Notes under the pieces: model-generated | The model's input: only the letters and a program-made list of their open reading frames with translations | What the model was told of the DNA's origin: nothing | Databases searched by the model: none | Part shown: positions 30,001 to 37,487 of the stretch, one piece after another | Layout of the letters: the number at the start of each line of letters is the position of its first letter | Position numbering within the stretch: the stretch's first letter is position 1 | Source of the DNA: Lachnospiraceae bacterium | GTDB lineage: Bacteria; Bacillota; Clostridia; Lachnospirales; Lachnospiraceae | Assembly (NCBI GenBank): GCA_024693135.1 | Contig: JAILLN010000065.1 | Span: 1-64,000 of the forward strand | DNA: 64,000 bases | Direction of reading: 5' to 3' | Made by a program: the position numbers and the translations under genes

Positions 30001-30227
30001 GCTTCCGGTTCCTCGTCATTTGCTGTCTCCGACGGGTTCTCTGCCGTGTCTTCCCCGGACTCCCCAAGCCGTACCGGAGCTTCCTCTTCGGTTTCCCCAA
30101 ACCGTCCCGGAGTTCCCTCTTTTCCGGACTCCCCAAGCCGTACCGTGGCAAATGCCCCGGTATTTGTGCTAAGCACCATGGACAATGCAAGGATCAACGA
30201 CAAAACCTTCTTCCAGTTCTTTTTCAT
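21030..30227 (-). CDS. Giant (3065 aa) predicted secreted repeat protein, possible surface or matrix protein
   Basis: Signal peptide MKKNWKKVLSLILALSMVLSTNTGAFA; four tandem ~368-aa modules; Ig-like YNGFKHV...YKNNVEV...GKGDYKG region; no recognisable LPXTG motif or C-terminal TM. Confidence 0.85.
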   Translation of the reverse strand: MKKNWKKVLSLILALSMVLSTNTGAFATVRLGESGKEGTPGRFGETEEEAPVRLGESGEDTAENPSETANDEEPEALPAEEEMGSVPEAGQTAEAGSVPEAGDEAEELEPAGGSLPANSKDYEGWVVGIRDDYEHIEDLLTYDEGTNTLLVSENAYSGTHWNGILYIYAGYKDYSADIPRHALHIKTKENVQGKWPAGKSLKLVFDNTNSKAFTYVRQHTDLENPNKTKPLSSMDTSSCQESNIAKDFEYFTLYPVQKEPDTNTHALLDDDLIKSADCFIQYDYSNVRIWRIYGGLFETVYNKDTKREGNIYDISNDNGHTIFLQIIDGEGVGSEVFTYFRIPDQLGYPGIRTLSLPADRSRTGTILVSDPKSGVEYAVLDYWGDPRTAIPSGHKKIYNGTGELSFSGLDPDKEYYLIARTPTDGSKYASDWNYDKNADPVRPYREKPAAGEFAMPEGSRKAKSFQVRKKDGQPDPNLRIVAVEGGVTPAEAQLEQLLGVPGLWKPFTVSMAEMNEAVTYAGGQWQAAAVKPQTYYHVYAAYYYTKQKELKLHSALSELTPAGGIQTPEARRIQLALNASSGSVYYGDDAGLILSTELRDTSTRQGSFDPTPLQSRIRIFYADRSNAGAVSRLTRQWDGIDYPAEGDGVYSDQTRQLPAGSYCVVAFLKGLDDLYDYEPSYARSDDMTVRVEPLPVCGAAVISEGHSSDLSYDADQQEWRLNAGKFLKWTDLETRFYLAPSGGDEAGSLRWSDSKVRYVVKKEDQELGVLENGGQGVSVNSLGFITISIEPNGAGLNDPNYSYDKQTTDHNARIHVYKSLPSKSSFTVPEAEKKAKRFWLRIADQQLDRDGLLIATVKHDSGSGNIRSIPAAMWQPLAVSGSEITQALNYDGNAWTSVPLEPDTLYDIYAAYFHGDVMEGGYARVTEDGFRTPKQRKLKFILTRDKYSISYGRTASDNLIPVLEDTTGRSFDPAALKDGIRYFYANTADAAALDKLRADWTGGAYPEGDGVYSDQSEQTQKLPAGAYIAVGFLKDLDPDDYDPLYVRSGEANFTVEPVEVYGAVSINDGHSSDLKYDPENEEWQIDIRKSIKWSDLQTVFFADQDASKECAGLAWKNEDSSKVKYQVSKDQQLLGVLEQGDEQGIPLNSSGFLDISILSGSAGLNDPNYRYKDETWTDCIRIRVCKVLPNKDDFTIDENEKKAGSFKVHISNSQLDMDGLYITAIKHTASITPEVMEAMPQYMWQPLTGSVMEIRKGAEKNGVFWDMTEPLLSNTLYDVYIAYFKNGEIDSGCARITGDGFKTENPRRIRFTLKASENAIAYGRNANEIMTPVLEDESLRQNPPFDPGEVKGRIRYFYAEAGNKSAEERVLGIWDGGAYPAEGDGVYSDRNGRLAAGEYIAVGFLKGLAMDDYDPLYVSSNSVRFTVRPADAYGRIMVATGHSPDLSYDADQQEWRMDVRKYLKWSDFTTRFFTDPGANEEIGGLSWKDNLVQYVVKKDGKVLGVLKYGDSRGVSVNTTGSIAVSISRNDAGLNNGNYGYKGPASNPCETLNAYKAVLKKSDFILPEDEKKAKSFKVRTANQQLDMDGLYVIAVDGEGSGGQIDQISKDLWQEMTSSGLELRQAVSYGNSGWYSYTPLTPDKPYDVYAAYFKGDALDSPCTKITEEGFRSAKFKEMQFDKLMTGRPYIIYGETASHNLLPNLKDKNRRAGFSPQELESRIRYFYAESGNSAAEQELLQDWDGMDYPVEGGGVYSDRGEALPVGTYHAAGFLKDLDPDDYDPVYVSSNDVMFNVLPAGAYGAVSVNIGHSGELSFIPASNEWRIDAGKRITWSNLETRFFADAQRKEEIKGLYWNDSRVWYVVRQNGTELGVLKSNDTQGILLEEAGMIEISIIQNEALLNSKNYEYRGAAASNCTRVRVMAPELQITPVYTGIPYAYTLTDGHALTGFDPKGFVKVTDKRQGGLDITDDGKVAVRVYRDSAFTMEGITGAAKGDTIYFRATYNGEKAVSTKEGAVRIVEQRVGILPKDEDYALSFTTNPADEQLLGLHPHFEIKLYDEKGAAHPAGSPEYYVDGELSVAQCGLTEERFNRYDYYQEPAEVVPVFREADTLSGNYALEVGTCRIRIIPTVKVSFAGKDNRTDEKGLYYPERNEWTHKSIPGISIQELWALAGGQDVYENTDKIWRAEITYDGSKDTEGRRHETVEASVDEEYIPRVPGTGYLAFEYTPSLGREYISSVELTLRFAQQKYEPNDNVNLKMDPVEDVYYNGFKHVSDRTPGTKKNTPDLGVRITSTVNGKTYRLVEGKDYILKYKNNVEVCNIKEVKDTRKWPAVIAVGKGDYKGVSFTEYYSIRPIDPAGSYDQSGKMIWLTVTKGVNPYYQVDKNSRFSVDPVFAVASVYWDDEKEISGKRYATIEKGKIKYSVVSECRALEDAGEYYIDGAVKKAEGTYFGSRGIRMSLWAFVPEGIPEVKSGVERMEILDRDDFFDSFCVLPHGSAKIGAWINKYSAMEAWESTAYTCGGMKAVSANTYTGTINDKGFYTRLSVFKKDKNKTPMKAEDIEASLYDRKNGNRVWAFTEMGSVMDSTTQAGNYMLRLAPTEKAVLEKGMLPEPVWLKVSFRTTQKLSKAVDPKTVITRYYTNEGAERAIGGGIQVESLSGNCGFAISINKVGALKNRIDVYSKAPGQKGETWVASIAADEAGLINRTFAPYNTTPGTYKIIFRGKGAYSQKDKVVATYQVKPMDASGVKICLSENKDPFGPEVTEIPYNAGGYTYALDAEKSPYATDAYGHVYMTLYARNGKNGAFLRSDYLTNLLKNGSAKVTIKKGRNGKLAVTIKGLRDQNGREVVKGTIKITDDMALPVRGALSSNSLVLLNKGFTKDDRNELKKYSKKLVLVQYSAKKGIDAFGNYKTVALKYQKDYDFEAVSFNSPGSGVSANWVTFKPGTGGGFEGSASSGRMSADMGKGLIRLTGIAPIADQSYRGGQRVQPDRILVTGRIGKASKTYEIKKEDYGEGAKIDDMIFKVSFSDNRDVGKKKARVSVSVIPAGPEGLISASPKMARFTIK
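24470..28871 (-). repeat. Four ~1.1 kb tandem coding modules inside the giant protein gene
   Basis: Module starts (F-x-x-P/D-E-x-E/S-x-K-A) at about 28871, 27752, 26648 and 25541. Shared motifs EGDGVYSD, YDPLYVxS, GHSxDLSYD, EWRxDxRK, AGLNdxNYxY. Confidence 0.85.
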
Positions 30228-30393
30228 GCTTTTCCTTTTCTTTGACCAGTCCGTATAAAAGTTCCGTCAAGGAAGCCGAATCTCTTCCCCTGCCTGCAGA
30301 AAGCGGATCCGTATCCCCTTTTCCCTCAGAAAAATAAAATATCCTTAATCTTATTTTATCGTCATTTTTTTATTATGAAAAGAGGGTTGATAC

Positions 30394-30426
30394 GAAAAAG
30401 ACCGCCGGCAATAAACCGGCGGTCTT
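30394..30426 (-). terminator. Rho-independent terminator downstream of the decarboxylase operon
   Basis: Minus strand AAGACCGCCGG-TTTATTG-CCGGCGGTCTTTTT. Confidence 0.9.
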
Positions 30427-30449
30427 CATTCAAAAATCTTTTTATGCGG

Positions 30450-31862
30450 TCAGACCGGATAGGCCTTGGCCTCCTTGTCTCCCTTGCTTAAATCCACGCC
30501 CTCCTGCTGGGCCTTGCGGTATTTGAAAAATTCCACCGCCACCTGAGGGAAGAGCGCATAGGATAAGGTATCCTCATCCTGCTGCTTCCAGGGCGCGACC
30601 TCTTTTTCGAATTTCGGCAGCATGGGCTCCAGATGGTCTGCCGGCCGGTCTGTAATGGGGGTCTCCCCGGGAATGATCTTCTTTACCACCTCCGGATCCA
30701 TGGGCTTGATGGTCTGCCCATACATGCCCCGGCAGAGCTCCTTGGTCTGCTCCGAAGACACCTTATAGCGCTCGCCCATCAGCACATTCATGACAGCCTG
30801 GGTACCCACGATCTGGGAAGAAGGCGTGACAAGGGGCGGCTCGCCCAGATCCTTACGGACCCGGGGCACTTCCTCCAGCACCTCATCCAGCTTGTCGCTG
30901 TGCCCCTGTTCATCCAGCTGCTTCACCATATTGGAAAGCATGCCGCCGGGCACCTGATAGCGCAGGGTATTGACATTCACGCCCATGACCTTCGGGCTTA
31001 AGAGGCCGTTTGCCAGGCATTCCTCCCGGTAAGGGGCAAAATGCTTCGCCACCTTGATGAGAAGGTTCACATCCAAACCGGTATCATAAGGCGTACCCTC
31101 CAGGGCTTTTACCATGACCTCAGTAGCCGGCTGGGAGGTTCCCAATGCCAGCGGTGAGGACGCGCAGTCGATCACATCCACGCCTGCCTCGATGGCCTTC
31201 ATATAGGTCATGGAAGCCATGCCGGAGGTATAATGGGTATGGAGCTGGATCGGCAGCTTGGTATTCTTCTTCATGGCCGTGATCAGGTCGTAGGCAGCCT
31301 GGGGAAGAAGAAGTCCCGCCATATCCTTGATGCAGATGGAATCCGCTCCCATCTCCTCGATCTGCTTTGCCACATTCTGCCAATACTCCAGGGTATAGGC
31401 ATCTCCCAGGGTATAGGAAAGAGCGATCTGTGCATGCCCTCCTTCCTTCTTCGTGGCCCTCACGGAGGTCTCCAGGTTCCTCAGGTCATTCAGGCAGTCG
31501 AAGATCCTGACGATGTCGATGCCGTTTGCCACAGACTTCTGGGCGAAATATTCCACCACGTCATCGGAATAATGGCTGTAGCCCAGGATATTCTGCCCGC
31601 GGAAGAGCATCTGCAGCTTGGTATTGGGCATGCCCTTCTTGATCTTCCGAAGCCTCTCCCAGGGATCCTCCTTCAGGAAACGAAGGCAGGCATCAAAGGT
31701 CGCCCCGCCCCACATCTCTACGGAATGATAACCGACCTTGTCCATGGTATCCAATATGGGAAGCATGACCTCTGTCGGCATTCTGGTGGCGATCAGGGAC
31801 TGATGCGCGTCACGCAATATGGTCTCGGTGATGCCCACCGGCTTTTTTACTGTATCTGCCAT
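30450..31862 (-). CDS. oadA: Oxaloacetate decarboxylase alpha/pyruvate carboxylase B-type carboxyltransferase subunit
   Basis: ITETILRDAHQSLIATRMPTEVMLPI, EMWGGATFDACLRFL, IQLHTHYTSGMASMTYMKAIEAGVDVIDCASSPLALGTSQPATE; no C-terminal biotin domain. Confidence 0.92.
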   Translation of the reverse strand: MADTVKKPVGITETILRDAHQSLIATRMPTEVMLPILDTMDKVGYHSVEMWGGATFDACLRFLKEDPWERLRKIKKGMPNTKLQMLFRGQNILGYSHYSDDVVEYFAQKSVANGIDIVRIFDCLNDLRNLETSVRATKKEGGHAQIALSYTLGDAYTLEYWQNVAKQIEEMGADSICIKDMAGLLLPQAAYDLITAMKKNTKLPIQLHTHYTSGMASMTYMKAIEAGVDVIDCASSPLALGTSQPATEVMVKALEGTPYDTGLDVNLLIKVAKHFAPYREECLANGLLSPKVMGVNVNTLRYQVPGGMLSNMVKQLDEQGHSDKLDEVLEEVPRVRKDLGEPPLVTPSSQIVGTQAVMNVLMGERYKVSSEQTKELCRGMYGQTIKPMDPEVVKKIIPGETPITDRPADHLEPMLPKFEKEVAPWKQQDEDTLSYALFPQVAVEFFKYRKAQQEGVDLSKGDKEAKAYPV

Positions 31863-31897
31863 TGATTTATTCCTCCTCTAAATAAATGCTGTATCTG

Positions 31898-33025
31898 TTA
31901 TACGATTCCAAAGACCGCCATAAAGGTGCCGGCCACCACAGCCGTGCCGATGACCCCGGCCACATTGGGCCCCATGGCGTGCATCAGCAGGAAATTGGTC
32001 GGGTCGGCCTCCGCACCCACCTTCTGAGAAACCCTGGCCGCCATAGGCACGGCGGATACTCCAGCCGAGCCGATGAGGGGATTGATCTTCCCATGGGTGG
32101 CGACGCACATGATCTTGCCGATGAGGATGCCGGCCGCCGTTCCGAAGATAAAGGCGATCAGGCCCAGCGCCACGATCTTCAGCGTTGTGGAATTCAGGAA
32201 CGCCTGGGCTGAGGTGGTGGCTCCCACCGATGTGCCCAGAAGTATGACCACGATATACATCAATGCATTGCTGGCCGTCTCCGTCAGCTGGCGCACCACG
32301 CCGCACTCCCTGAAGAGATTGCCCAGCATAAGCATGCCGACCAGGGGTGCCGTAGTAGGCAGGATGATGGCCACCACGATGGTAACGATGATCGGGAAGA
32401 GGATCCTCTCCAGCTTGGATACGGGACGCAGCTGCTCCATTTTGATCTTTCTCTCCTCCTCCGTGGTCAGGAGCTTCATGACCGGAGGCTGGATGATCGG
32501 CACCAGCGACATATAGGAATATGCCGCCACGGCGATGGGTCCCATGATGTCCGTCTGCCCCAGCTTCGATGCCAGGAAGATGGAAGTCGGGCCATCTGCT
32601 CCGCCGATGATCGAGATCGCGGCGGCCGCCCTGTCGTTGAAGCCAAAGGCAATGGCTCCGAAATAAGCCATGAAGATTCCGAACTGAGCCGCGGCACCAA
32701 GCCAGAAGCTCTTCGGATTGGCGATCAGCGGACCGAAGTCCGTCATGGCTCCAACGCCCATGAAGATAAGGCTCGGGAGGATGGCCCATTCATCCAGTTT
32801 GAAGAAATAATGGAGCAGTCCCCCTTCTCCCATAATATCGGGATAAATATTCACCAGCAGCATGCCGAAGGAGATCGGCACCAGCAGCAATGGCTCAAAT
32901 TCTTTAGCAATCGCCAGATACAGGAAGATGCAGGCAACGATGATCATGATCACGTTTCCCACGCTCATGGTCGCTACCGCAGACTGGGATAGGAGATTGC
33001 TAAGCGTATTCGCTATATATGACAT
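31898..33025 (-). CDS. oadB: Na+-translocating decarboxylase beta subunit
   Basis: Polytopic; [93 protein letters not shown]. Confidence 0.93.
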   Translation of the reverse strand: MSYIANTLSNLLSQSAVATMSVGNVIMIIVACIFLYLAIAKEFEPLLLVPISFGMLLVNIYPDIMGEGGLLHYFFKLDEWAILPSLIFMGVGAMTDFGPLIANPKSFWLGAAAQFGIFMAYFGAIAFGFNDRAAAAISIIGGADGPTSIFLASKLGQTDIMGPIAVAAYSYMSLVPIIQPPVMKLLTTEEERKIKMEQLRPVSKLERILFPIIVTIVVAIILPTTAPLVGMLMLGNLFRECGVVRQLTETASNALMYIVVILLGTSVGATTSAQAFLNSTTLKIVALGLIAFIFGTAAGILIGKIMCVATHGKINPLIGSAGVSAVPMAARVSQKVGAEADPTNFLLMHAMGPNVAGVIGTAVVAGTFMAVFGIV

Positions 33026-33046
33026 GTTCTGACCTCCAAAACGTCT

Positions 33047-33418
33047 TTAATTCAGGGTTGCCAGCAGATCTCCAGCCTCACAGGCATCACCGACTGCGCA
33101 GTCGATGCTTGCCACGGTACCGTCTTCCGGTGCCACCACAGGGATCTCCATCTTCATGGCCTCGATGGTGACCACCGCATCGCCCTTCTTCACGGCATCG
33201 CCAACCTTCGTGTCAATCTTAAATACCTTGCCTGCCGCACCGGCCTCCACGCGGATGGATCCTGCGCCCTGAGCCTGTGCCTTCGGTGCGGGAGCGGGAG
33301 CTGCGGCCTTAGGCGCCGGAGCCTGGGGCTTTGCGGCTGCGGGAGCCTGTCCCTGTCCTGCCTCATCCACCGTTACGTCATAAGTGGTTCCGTTTACTGT
33401 GATCGTATAGTTTTTCAT
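33047..33418 (-). CDS. Biotin carboxyl carrier protein (free subunit)
   Basis: Ala/Pro linker followed by VVTIEAMKMEIPVVAPEDG. Confidence 0.93.
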   Translation of the reverse strand: MKNYTITVNGTTYDVTVDEAGQGQAPAAAKPQAPAPKAAAPAPAPKAQAQGAGSIRVEAGAAGKVFKIDTKVGDAVKKGDAVVTIEAMKMEIPVVAPEDGTVASIDCAVGDACEAGDLLATLN

Positions 33419-33472
33419 AATGTACTCCTTTTATTATTATCTTTTTTGCAATTTTCTAATATACCGTGTGCC

Positions 33473-34255
33473 TTACCTGCGGCGGATGGACCGTACCACA
33501 AATCCGTCGCCTGAAGCGCTTCCCACGGCCGTATCCGCCTGATAAGCCGCGATGGCCGCGCTGATGACGGCGATAAGCTCTCCGTCATCCAGGGCAGATA
33601 CCTGCTCTTCCTTCTCGATGATCTGGCTGATGGTCTTGTCCACCGCCGGAGCGGCCGGAGGCGCATTCTTCTTTTCATATTTTGCCTGAAGCTCAGGAAT
33701 GAACTTGAAGAGCCCGATGATGATGCTGAGGAAGATCAGAATCACAAAGGTCGTGCCCATTCCCAGCAGGGTATTGAGGGCCGCCTTGGTAATATTTTCA
33801 CCCGTGGTATAGTGTGCATTGGTTGTGATGGAGGTGATCTTCTGCCTGCTGTCCATCACCACCACCGATGTAGCATCCCGCTCAATGCCCTTTATGGTAA
33901 AGGTGGCAATGATCTCATCCTCGGTGCTGCTCATTACGGGATCCTCGATGGAAACCAGGCCTCCCATAGCCTCGACGGCATCCCTGAAGCCATTCAGGCC
34001 GTTGATGAAGGTATCCCCCTCCAGGGAATATCCGTACTGCTTGAAGAAGTCCTCGATGTCCTCCTCTTCCATCAAAAGCATCTGCTCTGAGGAGGCATCA
34101 TCCATATTGGCGATCCCATGCAGGATGCCCACAGCTGAGGCCTGATCCATCGGGGAGACCGCTAAAGGCTCTCCCTTCCTGGCACATCCCGCAAGCAGGC
34201 ACAGCACGGAAAGGACGCACACGGCTGTCATGATTTTTTTCAATAATTTCATCAT
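33473..34255 (-). CDS. OadG-like gamma subunit with N-terminal lipoprotein/DUF3887-like region
   Basis: Lipobox LLAGCA; central TM LLGMGTTFVILIFLSIIIGLFKFIP typical of OadG. Confidence 0.75.
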   Translation of the reverse strand: MMKLLKKIMTAVCVLSVLCLLAGCARKGEPLAVSPMDQASAVGILHGIANMDDASSEQMLLMEEEDIEDFFKQYGYSLEGDTFINGLNGFRDAVEAMGGLVSIEDPVMSSTEDEIIATFTIKGIERDATSVVVMDSRQKITSITTNAHYTTGENITKAALNTLLGMGTTFVILIFLSIIIGLFKFIPELQAKYEKKNAPPAAPAVDKTISQIIEKEEQVSALDDGELIAVISAAIAAYQADTAVGSASGDGFVVRSIRRR

Positions 34256-34273
34256 TCGCTTTCCTGTCCTTTC

Positions 34274-35707
34274 TCAGATACTGCCGTGCTTCTTTTCCGG
34301 CCTGTCTTCCCTCTTGGTATAAAGCATCTCCAGGGCGCCGATCACATACTTTCTGGTATCCTCCGGCTCGATGATGGTATCCACATAGCCGCGCTTTGCC
34401 GCAGATTCCGCACTGACCTGAAGCGCCTCGTATTCCTTGGCCTTCTCGTCGATGACGCTCTTGTCCTCGCCGTCATACATGATCTGGGCCGCATCCTTTG
34501 CTTCCATGGAGCCGATCCTTGCCGCAGGCCATGCATAGGTATAATCCGCGCCTATGGACTTGGAATTCATGACGATGGCGGCTGTGCCCAGGGCATCCTT
34601 GATATATACATTGACCTTCGGCACCGTAGCCTCTGCAAATGCGGCGATCAATGCGGAGGCCGCCTTTGCCATATGCTTTTCTGCATATTCCGAAGGACAG
34701 AAGCCCTTGATATTGGTGAGGGTCAGGATCGGGATCTCAAAGGCGTCGCAGAACTTCACGAACTTGGCCGCCTTATTGGCTCCCGCCACGCAGAGCACCG
34801 GCTTAAAGGTTTCTGCCGGCTTTCCGTCCTCTCCCGTGATCTCGGTGCGGTTTGCAATACAACCCACCGTAGCGCCGTCCAGCCGGATGAAGCCCGTGAC
34901 CATGGATTTTCCGTATGCGCTCTTCAGCTCCAGGAAATTCCCATCATCGGCGATCTCCCGGAAGGCGGCCGCCGTATCCCCGGTACAGGCCGAAATGGAG
35001 GCCGATGCGCGGTTCAGGTCGTCGGTGCAGTCCGAAAGAGCTTCTTCCTCGTTATTTGCAGGAAGGAAGGAGATCAGCTCCCGGATAGACTGAAGGATCT
35101 CCTCCTCCGTCCCGGTAAAGTCCACGATCCCGGTATTCCCGCTCTGGTATTCGGCGGATGCGGTATCGCATTTCTCCTCATAATTTCCCTTGACCGCATT
35201 GGGGGAATTCACAAAAAGCTTCGCCTTGCTTCCCTCCATAAAGGTGAAGTCCGTAAGCCCCGGGATCAGGGCAAGCCCGCCTCCGCAGCTTCCGAATACG
35301 GCTGAGATCTGAGGGATCACTCCGGATGCCATCACCTGGCTGCGGTAGATCCTTCCGAAGGAGTACAGCGCATCCGTAGCTTCCTGAAGCCTTAAGCCCG
35401 CCGAATCAATGAGCCCGATGACCGGTGCTCCGGTCTTCATGGCCATCTTGTAGAGATTCACGATCTTCTTTGCGTGCATCTCTCCCACGGCGCCCTTCAG
35501 CACAGAGGAATCCTGGCTGTACACAAACACGAGTGCCCCGTCGATCAGCCCGTATCCGGTGATCACTCCGTCTCCGGGGGCTTTTTGGGTTTCGAGGTTG
35601 AAATCCGTGCTTCTGGCTGTGACCTTCGCACCGATCTCCACGAAACTGTTTTCATCGAGCAGACCCGTGATCCTTCTGCCCGCTGAGCTGGTTGTGAGAT
35701 TGCTCAT
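34274..35707 (-). CDS. Acyl-CoA carboxyltransferase-type subunit (MmdA/PccB-like)
   Basis: VFVYSQDSSVLKGAVGEMHAKKIVNLYKMAMKTGAPVIGLIDSAGLRLQE; crotonase-fold CT domains. Confidence 0.88.
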   Translation of the reverse strand: MSNLTTSSAGRRITGLLDENSFVEIGAKVTARSTDFNLETQKAPGDGVITGYGLIDGALVFVYSQDSSVLKGAVGEMHAKKIVNLYKMAMKTGAPVIGLIDSAGLRLQEATDALYSFGRIYRSQVMASGVIPQISAVFGSCGGGLALIPGLTDFTFMEGSKAKLFVNSPNAVKGNYEEKCDTASAEYQSGNTGIVDFTGTEEEILQSIRELISFLPANNEEEALSDCTDDLNRASASISACTGDTAAAFREIADDGNFLELKSAYGKSMVTGFIRLDGATVGCIANRTEITGEDGKPAETFKPVLCVAGANKAAKFVKFCDAFEIPILTLTNIKGFCPSEYAEKHMAKAASALIAAFAEATVPKVNVYIKDALGTAAIVMNSKSIGADYTYAWPAARIGSMEAKDAAQIMYDGEDKSVIDEKAKEYEALQVSAESAAKRGYVDTIIEPEDTRKYVIGALEMLYTKREDRPEKKHGSI

Positions 35708-35770
35708 GGTAAGACCTCCATCCATAATATTGACAACACAGGAACCACAGGAAAACCCCGTGGCGCCAGT

Positions 35771-35788
35771 TTGTTAAAAAGTTCACAC
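35771..35788. promoter_or_regulatory. Candidate Rex operator upstream of the decarboxylase operon
   Basis: TTGTTAA-AAAG-TTCACAC resembles the Rex box TTGTTAAnnnnTTAACAA; just downstream of a TATACT -10 (35798-35803, minus). Confidence 0.5.
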
Positions 35789-35990
35789 TGTTTTTCAGTA
35801 TAACACATCTTATTTAAAAATAAAAGCTGAACCGCCGAATAATTCATCTCCGGTGCACTCACGAAGAATGCCCCTGCTTATACCCATGAAGCCGAACGAG
35901 GCAATACGGGCATTTCCGGCCAGGACAAAGCCGCAATGCACGATCAGGCAAGGGCAGCAATAGCCGAACCGCATCGGGAATGCTAAAGGA

Positions 35991-36569
35991 TCAGACGCCC
36001 AGGTTCAGCCTGGCATTGGCCTCCTCCTCCGCCTGCTCCCTGAAGTCCTCCACTTTATCCATATTGACCTCCGGCAGGTCCTCTAAGGAGGTCACGCCAA
36101 AGGCTCTTAAGAATTCTTCCGTGGTTCCGAAAAGGATCGGATGGCCCGGCGCATCCAGCCTCCCCAGCTCCTTTACCAGGTCGTATTCCACCAGCTTATT
36201 GACCGCATGATCTGAGCTGACCCCCCGGATGGTCTCGATCTGGAGCTTCGTGACGGGCTGCTTGTAGGCAATGATGGAGAGAGTCTCCAGCACCGTGTCC
36301 GTCAGGGAATAGCTTTTGGGCGACCTGGCCACCCGGACCAGATACTCATAAAGCTCCGGTTTCGTGCAGAGCTGCACCTTATCTTCCAGCCGGATCAGGC
36401 TGATCCCGCTGTTTTCCTCCCCATATTTTTCCTTCAGCGCCTCGATGGCAAATTCCACGTCGATCTGCTCGCATCCCGTGACTTCGCAGAGCTTCTCCAG
36501 GCTCACCGCAGAACCCAGCGTAAAAAGCACGCCCTCGATGACAGACTGTAATTTTTCGCGTTTCATTTC
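35991..36569 (-). CDS. scpB: Segregation and condensation protein B
   Basis: SVIEGVLFTLGSAVSLEKLCEV; TDTVLETLSIIAYKQPVTKLQIETIRGVSSDHAV. Confidence 0.93.
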   Translation of the reverse strand, partial: EMKREKLQSVIEGVLFTLGSAVSLEKLCEVTGCEQIDVEFAIEALKEKYGEENSGISLIRLEDKVQLCTKPELYEYLVRVARSPKSYSLTDTVLETLSIIAYKQPVTKLQIETIRGVSSDHAVNKLVEYDLVKELGRLDAPGHPILFGTTEEFLRAFGVTSLEDLPEVNMDKVEDFREQAEEEANARLNLGV

Positions 36570-36576
36570 TACCCCA

Positions 36577-37359
36577 TCAGATTTCGGCAAGGCTCAGCGC
36601 CTCCCTGTCCGTGACCGTGATCATAATGTCGCTTCCCAGCTCGGCCTGGCTTGCCTTAAAAGCCCCGGTTTTCATCATCTCTAAAAGGACCAGGAAGGTG
36701 ACCACCACCTCCTGCCTCGTATGCGCCTCCCCCAAAAGGTTACGGAAGGAAAAGGATCCATGTTCCATGGCATAGCTCTTGATATCGGCCAGCTTCTGCT
36801 TTGCGCTCACTTCTTCCTTCTCGATCCGCCCGAATTTGGAACGGATGGGATCGATCTTGTTTTCCTGCCTTTTCAGGACCTCCTGGAAGATATGATTCAG
36901 CGAGATCAGGGTGGTCTTGCCGATGAGCTTCTCATAATCCAGGGGCGGCTTCATGTCCAGGATCTCCTTCGGCATGGTGGAGGGCTTGAACAGGGCATGT
37001 CCCGCATCGATCTGCATATCCTTCAGCTCAAAGGACATGTATTTATAGATCTTATATTCCAGAAGCTTCTGTACCAGCTCGTCCCTGGGGTCGATCTCCT
37101 CTCCCTCCTCATTTTTCTCCTTGGGAAGGAGCATCCGGCACTTGATGTCCAAAAGGGTGGAGGCCATGACCAGGAAATCGCTCATCCGGGACAGGTCCAC
37201 ATCGCCGCTCTCCCGCATTTTTTCCAGATAATCCATGTACTGCAGCGTAATGAGGGAAATGGGAATATCGTAGATATCTACCTCATTCTTGTCGATCAGA
37301 TGCAGCAGAAGATCCAGGGGGCCTTCAAATATTTCCAGCTTGACTTCGATTTTTTCCAT
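36577..37359 (-). CDS. scpA: Segregation and condensation protein A
   Basis: VKLEIFEGPLDLLLHLIDKNEVDIYDIPISLITLQYMDYL. Confidence 0.95.
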   Translation of the reverse strand: MEKIEVKLEIFEGPLDLLLHLIDKNEVDIYDIPISLITLQYMDYLEKMRESGDVDLSRMSDFLVMASTLLDIKCRMLLPKEKNEEGEEIDPRDELVQKLLEYKIYKYMSFELKDMQIDAGHALFKPSTMPKEILDMKPPLDYEKLIGKTTLISLNHIFQEVLKRQENKIDPIRSKFGRIEKEEVSAKQKLADIKSYAMEHGSFSFRNLLGEAHTRQEVVVTFLVLLEMMKTGAFKASQAELGSDIMITVTDREALSLAEI

Positions 37360-37487
37360 AGTTACGATTCCGGTTCCTACGTCGGCATCTGCCCTTCATC
37401 CAGCCGCGATCCTGAGGGAAAGGTTCCGGGCCTTCCGGCTTCTTAAAGCTCCCGCCCGCCACCAGGCCATCCGGTTTATCTCCCCGC

